The position numbers and the translations under genes are program-made. The notes below the pieces were generated by a model that saw only the letters and a list, made by a program, of their open reading frames with translations, ran no database searches and was not told the DNA's origin. A stretch of 59,287 nt of DNA from Cellulomonas pakistanensis (GTDB taxonomy: Bacteria > Actinomycetota > Actinomycetes > Actinomycetales > Cellulomonadaceae): positions 1-59,287 of the forward strand of contig NZ_BONO01000029.1 in NCBI RefSeq assembly GCF_016862755.1, given 5' to 3'. This document shows positions 8,086 through 16,018 of the stretch, in pieces (the first letter of the stretch is position 1; each line of letters starts with the position of its first letter).

Positions 8086-9300
8086 ATGCCCACCCACGCC
8101 ACGCACCCGTTCCGGTTCTCGTCCGAGGCGGACCACGACGAGGTGATCCGCAGCACGCTCGGGCGCACCACGGCCGGCGCGGCCGACGTCGGCGAGGTGC
8201 TCGCCGCGGTCCAGGGCGTGCGCGGCAAGGACCACGACGGCTGGTTCGCGGCCTGGCGCGGGCTCGGGGACCGGGTGGCGGCCCAGGGCGACGCGGCCGC
8301 CGCGGGCGGGCACCGGGCCAGCGCGGCGTCGGCGTACCTGCGGGCGTCCGCGTACCTGGCGGTGGCGGTGAACGCCGTCGCGGCGCTCGAGTCCGACGAC
8401 GACCTGCTGCCGACGTTCCGCGCGCACCGCCGGGCGTGGGACGCCTGGGTCGCGCACTCGGACCTGGACGTCGTGCCCGTCGACGTCCCGTACGAGGGCG
8501 ACGCGCTGCCGGCGTTCCTGTTCCGCGCGCCGGGCGGCGGCGCGCAGCCCACGGTGGTCGCCGTCAACGGCAGCGACGGGTCGCTGACGTCGCTGTGGGT
8601 CGAGTGCGTGGCCGGCGCGCTGCGCCGCGGGTACCACGCGCTGGTCTTCGACGGCCCCGGGCAGCAGTCGATGCTGTTCGAACGGGCCGTGCCGTTCCGC
8701 CCGGACTGGGAGAAGGTGCTCACCCCGGTGCTGGACGTCGTGCTCGCCCGGCCGGAGGTCGACGCGGAGCACGTGGCCGTCTACGGCGTGAGCCAGGCGG
8801 GGTACTGGGTCGCGCGGGCGCTGGCCTTCGAGCACCGCCCGGTGGCGGCCGTCGTCGACCCCGGCGTCGTGGACGTCGCCGCGTCGTGGGAGCGCGCGAT
8901 CCCCGGCAGCCTGCTCACGCTGCTCGACAAGGACGAGGACCACGCGTTCGACCGGGACATGGCGCTCGGCATGAGGCTGAGCCCGGCGACCGCGCGCACC
9001 TGGCGGTTCCGCGCGCGGCCGTACGGCACCGAGGGCTACGCCGCGACGGTGCGGGAGGTGCGCCGGTACGACGCCGCCGACGTCGCCGCGCGGATCACCA
9101 CCCCGCTGCTCGTCACCGACCCCGAGGGCGAGACCTTCTGGCCCGGGCAGTCGCGACGGCTCGCCGCGCTCACGCCCGAGGTGTCGACGCTGGTGCCGTT
9201 CACCGCGGCCGAGGGCGCGGACGGCCACTGCCAGCCGCTCGCCCGCGCCCTCACGGAGCAGCGCGTCTACGACTGGCTGGACGGCTACCTGCGCTCCTGA
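8086..9300 (+). CDS. alpha/beta hydrolase, FrsA / dihydroxypseudooxynicotine hydrolase-like
   Basis: 404 residues. An alpha-helical N-terminal region (about 1-125) precedes an alpha/beta-hydrolase core. The nucleophile elbow is YGVSQAGY near residue 245, the acid is probably in LLVTDPEGETF, and the His is in ADGHCQPLA near residue 385. The layout (long helical cap, then a two-lobed hydrolase) is that of 2,6-dihydroxypseudooxynicotine hydrolase and related C-C hydrolases/esterases. AGGAGAGG sits eight bases before the ATG. No neighbouring catabolic genes point to a substrate. Confidence 0.75.
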   Translation: MPTHATHPFRFSSEADHDEVIRSTLGRTTAGAADVGEVLAAVQGVRGKDHDGWFAAWRGLGDRVAAQGDAAAAGGHRASAASAYLRASAYLAVAVNAVAALESDDDLLPTFRAHRRAWDAWVAHSDLDVVPVDVPYEGDALPAFLFRAPGGGAQPTVVAVNGSDGSLTSLWVECVAGALRRGYHALVFDGPGQQSMLFERAVPFRPDWEKVLTPVLDVVLARPEVDAEHVAVYGVSQAGYWVARALAFEHRPVAAVVDPGVVDVAASWERAIPGSLLTLLDKDEDHAFDRDMALGMRLSPATARTWRFRARPYGTEGYAATVREVRRYDAADVAARITTPLLVTDPEGETFWPGQSRRLAALTPEVSTLVPFTAAEGADGHCQPLARALTEQRVYDWLDGYLRS

Positions 9301-9435
9301 CGTCGCCCGCGGGGGCCCGCCCGGCGACCTCGGCACCCGGGTGGCCGCGCCGCTGCCTGGGCGGCCGCGCCGCTGCCCGGGCGGACGGCGGGGCGTCGTC
9401 GCGACACGGCGGCGCACGTGGGTGAGGCTGGCGGC

Positions 9436-10392
9436 ATGGGCACGGGCGTGCGGGTGGTCGTGGTCGGGCAGGTCGCGCGGGACCTGGTGCTGACGGTCGA
9501 CGGCGTCCCGGACGCGGGCGCGTCGGCGGCGGTGCGCGAGCGGGCGGAGCTGCTCGGCGGCAAGGGCGCGAACCAGGCGCGGGCGTGCCGGCAGCTCGGC
9601 GCATGGGTCGCCGTGGTCGGCGTGGCCGGCGACGACCCCGCGGGGCGGCAGGCGCTCGACGAGGCACGGGCCGCGGGGCTCGACGTCACGGGCGTCGTGG
9701 TCCGCGCGGGCGCGCGGACGGCGCTGCTGGTCGACGTCGTCGGGCCGCCGGGCGAGCGGCGGCTGCTCGAGCACGTCGAGGCCGCCGTCCTCCTGACCGC
9801 GGACGACGTCGAGGCGTCCGCGGACGCGCTCAGCGGCGCCGACGCGGTGCTGCTCCAGCTCCAGCAGCCGGCCGCGGCGATCCGCGCGGCGCTCCGGCTG
9901 GCCGGGCCGCGCGCGCTGGTCGTCGCCGACGGGGCGCCGGAGGACGCCGCGCTGGTCGACGAGCTGCTCGCCGCCCGCGCCGTGCTCCGCGCGGACGCGC
10001 CGGAGGCCGAGGCGCTCGCCGGGCGCCCGGTGCGCGGGCTCCCGGGCACCGTCGCCGCGGCGACCGACCTCGTCACCCGCGGGGCGCGCGTCGTCCGGCT
10101 CGCCGCGGGCGCGGACGGCGACGTCGTCGCCTGGCCGGGCGGGCACGTCGTGACGCCGCTGCTCGGGGACGACCCCGTGGACCCGACCGGCGCGGGCGAC
10201 GCCTCGACGGCGGCGCTGGCGGTGGCGCTCGCCGCCGGCCGGGCTCCCGAGGAGGCGGCGTGGTGGGCCGCGGTGGCGGCGCGCCGCGCGGTCGGGCACG
10301 CCGGGGGCCGGCCGGACCTGGACGGCGCGTCGGTCGCGGCCGAGGCCCGGCTAGCCCGCGCCCGCGCCGCGGGGTCGCGCGCGCCCGCCTGA
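9436..10392 (+). CDS. PfkB/ribokinase-family carbohydrate kinase
   Basis: About 318 residues with both PfkB signatures: the early GGKGANQA motif near residue 43 and DPTGAGDAST near residue 250, with the catalytic base Asp in the latter. The GGKGANQ form resembles ribokinases, but sugar specificity cannot be assigned. In-frame GTGs at 9418 and 9421 are possible starts; the ATG at 9436 is preferred because GGTGAGG lies upstream and the Rossmann-like strand VRVVVVGQVARD begins directly after it. No sugar transporter or regulator is adjacent. Confidence 0.82.
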   Translation: MGTGVRVVVVGQVARDLVLTVDGVPDAGASAAVRERAELLGGKGANQARACRQLGAWVAVVGVAGDDPAGRQALDEARAAGLDVTGVVVRAGARTALLVDVVGPPGERRLLEHVEAAVLLTADDVEASADALSGADAVLLQLQQPAAAIRAALRLAGPRALVVADGAPEDAALVDELLAARAVLRADAPEAEALAGRPVRGLPGTVAAATDLVTRGARVVRLAAGADGDVVAWPGGHVVTPLLGDDPVDPTGAGDASTAALAVALAAGRAPEEAAWWAAVAARRAVGHAGGRPDLDGASVAAEARLARARAAGSRAPA

Positions 10393-10438
10393 CGCCGCGC
10401 GGCGTGGACGCGCCGTCGACCCTGCCCGCCGCACGGGC

Positions 10439-10444
10439 TACGGT
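10439..10444 (+). promoter_or_regulatory. -10 box TACGGT, leaderless layout
   Basis: TACGGT ends seven bases before the GTG at 10452, with no ribosome binding site between. It supports this GTG as the true start and an independent promoter for the oxidase in the short gap after the kinase gene. Confidence 0.5.
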
Positions 10445-10451
10445 GCGGCGC

Positions 10452-11636
10452 GTGACCCGCACCTACTCGCACGTCGTCATCGGCGCCGGCGCCGTCGGCT
10501 CGGCCGCCGCCTACTGGCTGTCCCGCGCCGGCGCGGAGCGCGTGCTCGTCGTCGAGCAGTTCGACCTGGTCAACTCCCTGGGCTCGTCGGGCGACCACTC
10601 CCGGATCATCCGGCGCTCGTACCACCGGCCGGAGTACGTGCACCTGACGGACGCCATGTTCGCCGCCTGGGACCGGGTCGAGCGCGAGTCCGGCCTGCCG
10701 GTGCTCGTGCGGACGGGCGGGCTCGACCTCGCGCCGCCCGCCGACGGCGCCGACGGCCCCGACCGCCTCGCCGTGTTCCGCGACGCGATGGACGCGGGCG
10801 GCGCGCGCTACGAGGACCTCACGACCGCGGAGCTCCGCGCCCGGTACCCCCAGTGGCAGGTGCCCGACGGCACCACCGCGCTGTACCAGGCGGACGCCGG
10901 CCTGATCGACATCCGGCGGTCGGTGTCCGCGCACACCTCGCTCGCGCTGGCGGCGGGCGTCGAGTTCCGGCCGCACACCCGCGTCACCGGCGTCGACGTC
11001 CGGGACGGCGGCGTCACCGTGCGCACCTCGGCGGGCGACGTCGAGGCCGGCGGGCTGATCGTCGCGGCGGCGTCCTGGCTGGGCGACCTCATGCCGGACC
11101 TCGGGCTCGACTTCCGGCTGACGCTGTCCGAGGAGCAGGTCGACTACGTCGCGTCCGCGCGGCCGGCCGAGCTCACGCCCGACCGGTTCCCGATCTGGGT
11201 CTGGCACGGCGACGAGGTCATGTACGGCTTCCCGGTGTACGGCGAGGCCGGGGCCAAGATCGCGCGCGACATGCGCGGGTCGTTCGTCACCAGCGAGGGC
11301 CGCACCCACCGCCCCGACCACGCGACGACCGAGCGGTCCCGGGAGTTCCTCGCCCGGCACCTGCCCGCGGCCGCGGGCCCCGCGCTGCGCAGCGCCGTGT
11401 GCGTCTACGACATGCCGCCGGACCGCGAGTTCGTGCTGGACACCGTGCCCGGGCACCCGCACGTCGCGGTGTTCAACGGCGCGGGCCACGGCGGCAAGTT
11501 CGCGAGCCTCGTCGGGTCGGTGCTCGCGGACCTGGTCACCGCCGGGTCGACGCCCCACGACATCGGGCTGTTCTCGCTGACCCGCCCGGCGATCACGGAC
11601 CCGGCGTACGCCGCCGACTTCGGCCTGCACGCCTGA
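10452..11636 (+). CDS. FAD-dependent monomeric sarcosine / N-methyltryptophan oxidase-like protein
   Basis: 394 residues of the DAO/MSOX family. The N-terminus has the dinucleotide-binding VIGAGAVGSAAAY. The conserved GSSGDHSRIIRRSYHRPEY block follows. Near the end, CVYDMPPDREFVLD carries Cys317, at the position where monomeric sarcosine oxidase attaches FAD covalently, followed by NGAGHGGKFA. Family members oxidise N-methylated amino acids to the amino acid, formaldehyde and H2O2. Whether the substrate is sarcosine, N-methyltryptophan or another secondary amine cannot be decided. The GTG start is supported by a -10 box seven bases upstream. Confidence 0.85.
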   Translation: MTRTYSHVVIGAGAVGSAAAYWLSRAGAERVLVVEQFDLVNSLGSSGDHSRIIRRSYHRPEYVHLTDAMFAAWDRVERESGLPVLVRTGGLDLAPPADGADGPDRLAVFRDAMDAGGARYEDLTTAELRARYPQWQVPDGTTALYQADAGLIDIRRSVSAHTSLALAAGVEFRPHTRVTGVDVRDGGVTVRTSAGDVEAGGLIVAAASWLGDLMPDLGLDFRLTLSEEQVDYVASARPAELTPDRFPIWVWHGDEVMYGFPVYGEAGAKIARDMRGSFVTSEGRTHRPDHATTERSREFLARHLPAAAGPALRSAVCVYDMPPDREFVLDTVPGHPHVAVFNGAGHGGKFASLVGSVLADLVTAGSTPHDIGLFSLTRPAITDPAYAADFGLHA

Positions 11637-11660
11637 CGGGGCGCCCGGCCCCCGACGCCC

Positions 11661-12224
11661 TCAGCGCCGCACGGCGTACCGCAGCCAGAGCGTCCCGTTG
11701 CCGAACGCCCGCTGCTCCCGCAGCTCGAGGTCGAGGGCCAGGTCGTCCGGCCAGAACCGCAGCCCGCCGCCGACCGCCACCGGCGCGACGTACGGCTGGA
11801 CCTCGTCGACGATCCCGGCGCGCAGCGCGTGCGCCGCGAGGGTGGGGCCGTCGACGGTGACGTCGTGGTCGAGCCCGTCGACCCACGCGCGCACCGCCCC
11901 GGGGTCGAAGGCGCGTTCCAGCCGCGTGCGCGCGGTCGTCGGCTCCGCGAGCGTCGTGGAGTAGACGACCTTGTCCGCCGCCTGCCACACCTCGGCGTAG
12001 GTCCGCACGAACGGCGGCGCGTCGGGCTCGTCGAGCGCGGTCTCCCAGAACGACATCGTCTCGTACATGCGGCGGCCGTACAGGTACGTGCCGACGGGCC
12101 GGCTCTGCTCCGCGATGAAGTCGTGCAGCCGCGGGTCGAGCGCGCCGCCCCAGTCGCTGCTGCCGGACGCGTCCGCCGCGTACCCGTCGAGCGAGGTGAA
12201 CATCGAGTAGATCAGCCGCCCCAT
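11661..12224 (-). CDS. dihydrofolate reductase-fold protein (RibD C-terminal family)
   Basis: 187 residues starting MGRLIYSMFTSLDGYAAD, the standard opening of the bacterial RibD_C/DHFR-like family, with LYGRRMYETMSFWE and the NADPH-binding VYSTTL strand, then VDGPTLAAHALRAGIVDEVQ and PVAVGGGLRFW. These NADPH-binding proteins are often annotated as deaminase/reductases; the physiological substrate is unknown. It converges on the oxidase gene with a 24-nt gap, and its promoter is a -10 box six bases before the ATG. Confidence 0.8.
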   Translation of the reverse strand: MGRLIYSMFTSLDGYAADASGSSDWGGALDPRLHDFIAEQSRPVGTYLYGRRMYETMSFWETALDEPDAPPFVRTYAEVWQAADKVVYSTTLAEPTTARTRLERAFDPGAVRAWVDGLDHDVTVDGPTLAAHALRAGIVDEVQPYVAPVAVGGGLRFWPDDLALDLELREQRAFGNGTLWLRYAVRR

Positions 12225-12230
12225 GCGCCC

Positions 12231-12236
12231 ACCGTA
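12231..12236 (-). promoter_or_regulatory. -10 box TACGGT, leaderless layout (minus strand)
   Basis: Read on the minus strand, TACGGT is followed by six bases and then the ATG at 12224, with no Shine-Dalgarno sequence. It lies just beside the palindrome at 12248-12323. Confidence 0.5.
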
Positions 12237-12247
12237 GGGACCGCACC

Positions 12248-12323
12248 GCGCCGAGGTCGAGGGTTCCGCGGGAGATCGAGGGCCGGCACCCTCGACCTCG
12301 GCGGAGACCCTCGACCTCGGCGC
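12248..12323 (-). terminator. three-arm intergenic hairpin after the CNNM pair
   Basis: The left arm GCGCCGAGGTCGAGGGT (12248-12264) can pair with 12307-12323 over 17 bp or with 12288-12302 over 15 bp, so two alternative hairpins share one arm. It lies between the stop of the minus-strand gene at 12335 and the head of the next gene. No U-tract follows. A terminator role is likely, but alternative pairing is unusual. Confidence 0.5.
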
Positions 12324-12334
12324 GGGTCAGCGGG

Positions 12335-13372
12335 TCAGCGCGTCTCCGCGCGCGCCGGGGTCGCCGCCGCCGCCTCCGCGAGCGGGAACAGCCGCGCCAG
12401 CACGTCGGCCAGCGTCACGACGCCGAGCGTCGTCCCGCCGTCCCCGACGAGCGCCAGGTGCTGCCGCCCCTCGCGCATCTGCGCGAGCGCCGCGGACACC
12501 GGGGCGTCGGCCTCGAGCCGCAGCACGGGCCGCGCGAGCGCCCCGACCGGCGCGTCGTCCGGGTGCGCGAGCGTGTCCCGCACGTGCACGACGCCGTCGA
12601 GCCGCTCCCCCGCGCCGACGAGCACCCGCAGGTGGCCCGAGGCGCGGGTGGCCGCGCGCACGTCCGCCATGGTGGCGTCCGGCGCGACGGCGGTCGGCGC
12701 GCCGCCCGCCCGCACCAGGTCCCGCACGGTCAGCGACTGCAGCTCCAGGGCCCCGGTCAGCTGCCGCGAGTAGGCCGCGTCCAGCGCGCCGACGTTGGTC
12801 GAGTGCTCGACCAGGTGCCGCAGGTCGTCCGGGTTCTGGCCGGTGGCGACCTGGTCGGCCGGCTCGACGCCGACCTTCCGCAGGCACCAGTTCGCCGCCT
12901 CGTTCAGCACGCGCAGCAGCGGCCGGGTGAACCACATGAACGCGCGCATCGGGGTGGCCAGCAGGATCGCCGACGTCTCCGGGTGCGCGATCGCCCAGGA
13001 CTTGGGCGCCATCTCGCCGACGACCAGGTGCAGGAACGTCACGATGATCAGCGCCAGCACGAACCCGGCGACGTCCGCGAGCCAGAGCGCGACGCCCCAG
13101 CCCTCGAACAGCGGGGTCAGCCAGTGGTGCACCGCGGGCTTGGTCACGGCGCCGAGCGCCAGGGTGCACGCGGTGATGCCGAGCTGGGAGCCCGCGAGCA
13201 GCACCGTGAGCTCGGTCGAGCTGCGCAGCGCGGCCCGGGCGGACCGGCTGCGCGGCGCGGCCTCCTCGAGCCGGTACCGCTTGGCGGCGAGCGCCGCGAA
13301 CTCCACGGCCACGAAGAACGCCGACAGGGCGATCAGGGCGACGGTCACGATCACGACGACGAGGGGGCTCAT
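12335..13372 (-). CDS. hemolysin-family (CNNM/CorC-type) membrane protein, second of pair
   Basis: 345 residues. An N-terminal CNNM transmembrane domain (about 1-190, starting MSPLVVVIVTVALIALSAFFVAVEFAALAAKR, with the GSQLGIT and GEMAPKSWAI motifs) is followed by two CBS motifs (about 215-325). Unlike its upstream partner it lacks a C-terminal CorC_HlyC domain. Relatives are implicated in magnesium or other divalent-cation export and adenine-nucleotide sensing through CBS. Its ATG overlaps the stop of the preceding gene (ATGA), so the two are translationally coupled and may form a heteromer. Confidence 0.85.
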   Translation of the reverse strand: MSPLVVVIVTVALIALSAFFVAVEFAALAAKRYRLEEAAPRSRSARAALRSSTELTVLLAGSQLGITACTLALGAVTKPAVHHWLTPLFEGWGVALWLADVAGFVLALIIVTFLHLVVGEMAPKSWAIAHPETSAILLATPMRAFMWFTRPLLRVLNEAANWCLRKVGVEPADQVATGQNPDDLRHLVEHSTNVGALDAAYSRQLTGALELQSLTVRDLVRAGGAPTAVAPDATMADVRAATRASGHLRVLVGAGERLDGVVHVRDTLAHPDDAPVGALARPVLRLEADAPVSAALAQMREGRQHLALVGDGGTTLGVVTLADVLARLFPLAEAAAATPARAETR

Positions 13373-14772
13373 CGGTTCTCCTCCTGGTCGCGCTCGACGG
13401 CCGCGGCGCGCTCGTCCTCGGTGGGCGGCGGGTCGGCGGGCACGGTGACCCGCACGAGCGCCGGGACGTGCCGCTCGATCTCCAGCACGTCGACCCGCAT
13501 CCACACGGGCTCGGGGTCGCCGGCGTGCGCGAGCTCGCCCGGGTCGCCCGGCAGCAGCAGCACGACGCTGGTCCCGGCCGGGGGCAGGGAGCCGTGCGCC
13601 GCGATCACGAGGCCGCCGATCGTCTCCCAGTCGCCGGCGGGCAGGTCGCGCCCGACGGCGCGCTCCACCTCGTCCACGTGCACGTCGCCGGCCATGGTCC
13701 AGGCGCCGTCGTCCTCGGCGAGGGTCGGGGCGTGCACGCCGGTGTCGTGCTCGTCGGTGATCTCGCCGACGAGCTCCTCGGCCAGGTCCTCGAACGTCAG
13801 CACGCCCGCGAAGCCGCCGTACTCGTCGAGCACGCACGCGAGCTGGTTGCGCCCAGCGGCGAGCTGCCGCAGCGCGTCGGGCAGCACCATCGACGTCGGC
13901 ATGAGCTCGGGCGCGCGCATGAGGCGCTCGACCGGCTCGCCCGGGTCGGTCGCGACCAGGACGTCCTGCAGGTGCACGACGCCCAGCACCTCGTCGTCCG
14001 CGGACAGCACCGGGTAGCGCGAGTGGCCGCTGGCCATCTGCTCCCGCACGTCGGCGACGGTGGCGCCGGCGCGCACGACGTCGACCCGCGACCGCGGGAT
14101 CATCGCGTGCTCGACGTCCTGCTCCGGGAAGTCGAGGACCCGGTCCAGCAGGACGGACAGCTCGCGCGGCAGGTCCCCCGACTCGGCGGACTCCGCCACG
14201 ATGTGCTCGAGGTCGCGCGCGGTCGCGGAGTGCTCCACGTCGTGCACCGGCTCGATGCGCAGCAGCCGCAGCAGGGCGTTCGACGCGGAGTCGAACACCC
14301 GGATCAGCCAGCCGAACACGGTGAGGTACGCCGTGGTCGAGCCGGCCAGCCGTACGGCGACCGGCTCGGGGCGGGCGATCGCGAGGTTCTTGGGGAACAG
14401 CTCGCCGAACAGCATCTGCACCAGCGTCGACAGCAGCAGCGCGAACACGGTGCCGACGGCCACGCCGACCGCGGTGGGCACGCCGACGCCGCCCAGGGCC
14501 TCGCCGAGCGCGTCGCCGATCAGCGGCTCCGCCACGTACCCGACCAGCAGGCCGGTGACGGTGATGCCGAGCTGGGCGCCCGACAGCATGAAGGAGGTCC
14601 GCCGGGTCACGGACAGCGCGCGGCGCGCGCCGGCGTCACCGTCGGCCGCGCGGGCGTTCAGCCGCGACCGGTCGACGGCCATGTACGCGAACTCCTGCGC
14701 GACGAAGTACCCCGTCGCGGCGGTGATCGCCAGCACCACGAGCACGCCCAGGAGCAGGGACAGCACCCACAT
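13369..14772 (-). CDS. hemolysin-family (CNNM/CorC-type) membrane protein, first of pair
   Basis: 467 residues with the full three-part architecture: CNNM membrane domain (about 1-200, with GAQLGITVTGLLVGY and GELFPKNLAIARPE), a CBS pair (about 215-340, including MIPRSRVDVV and FAGVLTFEDLAEELVGEI), and a CorC_HlyC domain (about 355-440). It is the longer partner of the downstream gene, with which it overlaps by four bases. Tandem long/short CNNM pairs are common in actinobacteria; a role in Mg2+ or Co2+ homeostasis is inferred from the family, not shown here. No cation-responsive leader was recognised in the 176-nt upstream gap. Confidence 0.85.
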   Translation of the reverse strand: MWVLSLLLGVLVVLAITAATGYFVAQEFAYMAVDRSRLNARAADGDAGARRALSVTRRTSFMLSGAQLGITVTGLLVGYVAEPLIGDALGEALGGVGVPTAVGVAVGTVFALLLSTLVQMLFGELFPKNLAIARPEPVAVRLAGSTTAYLTVFGWLIRVFDSASNALLRLLRIEPVHDVEHSATARDLEHIVAESAESGDLPRELSVLLDRVLDFPEQDVEHAMIPRSRVDVVRAGATVADVREQMASGHSRYPVLSADDEVLGVVHLQDVLVATDPGEPVERLMRAPELMPTSMVLPDALRQLAAGRNQLACVLDEYGGFAGVLTFEDLAEELVGEITDEHDTGVHAPTLAEDDGAWTMAGDVHVDEVERAVGRDLPAGDWETIGGLVIAAHGSLPPAGTSVVLLLPGDPGELAHAGDPEPVWMRVDVLEIERHVPALVRVTVPADPPPTEDERAAAVERDQEENR

Positions 14773-14948
14773 CAGATCTCACCCCCCGTCGCCGTCTCGC
14801 ACGGGCGCAGGGGGTTGGTACTACTGTCGCCGTCCATCTCTCTCCAGGTCGGGGTCACGATCGACACCCTCAACGCGCCGACGCGCGCGCGAGTTCCCGG
14901 CTTCTGCGACGGATGTTCTCGCGGTGACGCCGACGGGTCGGGCGCGCG

Positions 14949-15917
14949 TCAGACCCAGTACCCCGACGACGCCGAGTACGCCCCGCGGTACTGCCCGCGC
15001 CGCAGCCGGATCGCGTTCCGCTTGACGTCGTACGCGAGCAGCCGCCACTGCGGGACCGTCCACCGCCGCGCGACGGACGCCAGCGCCCGCGCCCGGTCGG
15101 CGGGCGGGACGGGCGCGGCCAGCGGCTCGAGGAGCATCCGCGCCGCCAGGTACCACTGCGGGAACGCCACGGGCCGCCGGAACGCGGGGTCGTAGCTGCG
15201 CACCTGCACGATCGGGTCCGCGCCGACGGCCTTGCTGTTCTGGTTGTCGTGCCGCCGGCACCGGAACAGCGGCTCGGGCACGACGACCCACTCCGCCCGC
15301 AGCGCGGACCGGATGCCGAGCACGATGTCGCCGCCGAAGAACCGCGGGTGCCCGCCCATCGCCCGCAGCGCCTCGGTGCGCAGCACGCCGCCCCAGGCGA
15401 TCGCCTGCCAGGACTGCCGCCGGAGCAGCTGGTCGACCCGCTCGGCCGGCGCCAGCCCCAGGTACCGCAGGCCCTCGTCGTCCATGCCGCCGACGACGTC
15501 GCCCGCCGCGTCCACCAGCGTGACGCGCGGGAACGCGATGTCGGCCTCGGGGTGCGCGAGCAGCGCCTCCCGGCACCGGACGAGGTGCTGCGGCTCCACG
15601 ACGTCGTCCGCGGCGTTCCACAGGAACAGCGGCGCGCGGGCCAGGTCGAGCACCCGGTTGAAGTTCCACGGCACGCCGCGGTTCACCTCGGAGCGCACGT
15701 ACCGGAACCGCGGGTCGGCCTCGGCGAACGCGCGCGCGATCTTGCCGGTCTCGTCGGTGGACCCGTTGTCGGACACGATCACCTCGATGTCCCGCAGGTC
15801 CTGGTCGCGCAGGGCGGTCAGCGCCTCCTCCAGGTAGAGGTCCCCGTTGTAGACGGGCACCCCGACGGAGACGAGGGGCACACGGGGGGCGGGCACGGCG
15901 GCGTGGGACTGCGGCAC
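14949..15917 (-). CDS. family 2 glycosyltransferase
   Basis: 322 residues from the chosen start. The GT-A core is clear: VSVGVPVYNGDLYLEEAL, the UDP-sugar-binding VIVSDNGSTDETG, and NAADDVVEP as the acidic metal-binding motif. No membrane segment is evident, so it is probably a cytoplasmic glycosyltransferase for cell-wall or exopolysaccharide. An upstream ATG would add 21 residues, but the GTG at 15917 has AGGGAGG eight bases before it. It stands alone, with no polysaccharide cluster around it. Donor and acceptor are unknown. Confidence 0.82.
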   Translation of the reverse strand: MPQSHAAVPAPRVPLVSVGVPVYNGDLYLEEALTALRDQDLRDIEVIVSDNGSTDETGKIARAFAEADPRFRYVRSEVNRGVPWNFNRVLDLARAPLFLWNAADDVVEPQHLVRCREALLAHPEADIAFPRVTLVDAAGDVVGGMDDEGLRYLGLAPAERVDQLLRRQSWQAIAWGGVLRTEALRAMGGHPRFFGGDIVLGIRSALRAEWVVVPEPLFRCRRHDNQNSKAVGADPIVQVRSYDPAFRRPVAFPQWYLAARMLLEPLAAPVPPADRARALASVARRWTVPQWRLLAYDVKRNAIRLRRGQYRGAYSASSGYWV

Positions 15918-16018
15918 GGCGGCCTCCCTGCGGTGCGGGTGGGCCGACGGCGCCGCCTGCCCGACATGTCCGATCCGCACCGGATGCTACGCCCGTCGCG
16001 CCCCGCCGCGCGCCGGGT

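Noticed and set aside
5866..10299. A 1477-codon open frame on the minus strand
   Set aside because: It runs antisense to three to four well-supported plus-strand genes, is Arg/Gly/Pro-rich, and has no recognisable domain. Such frames are usual where GC3 is extreme.
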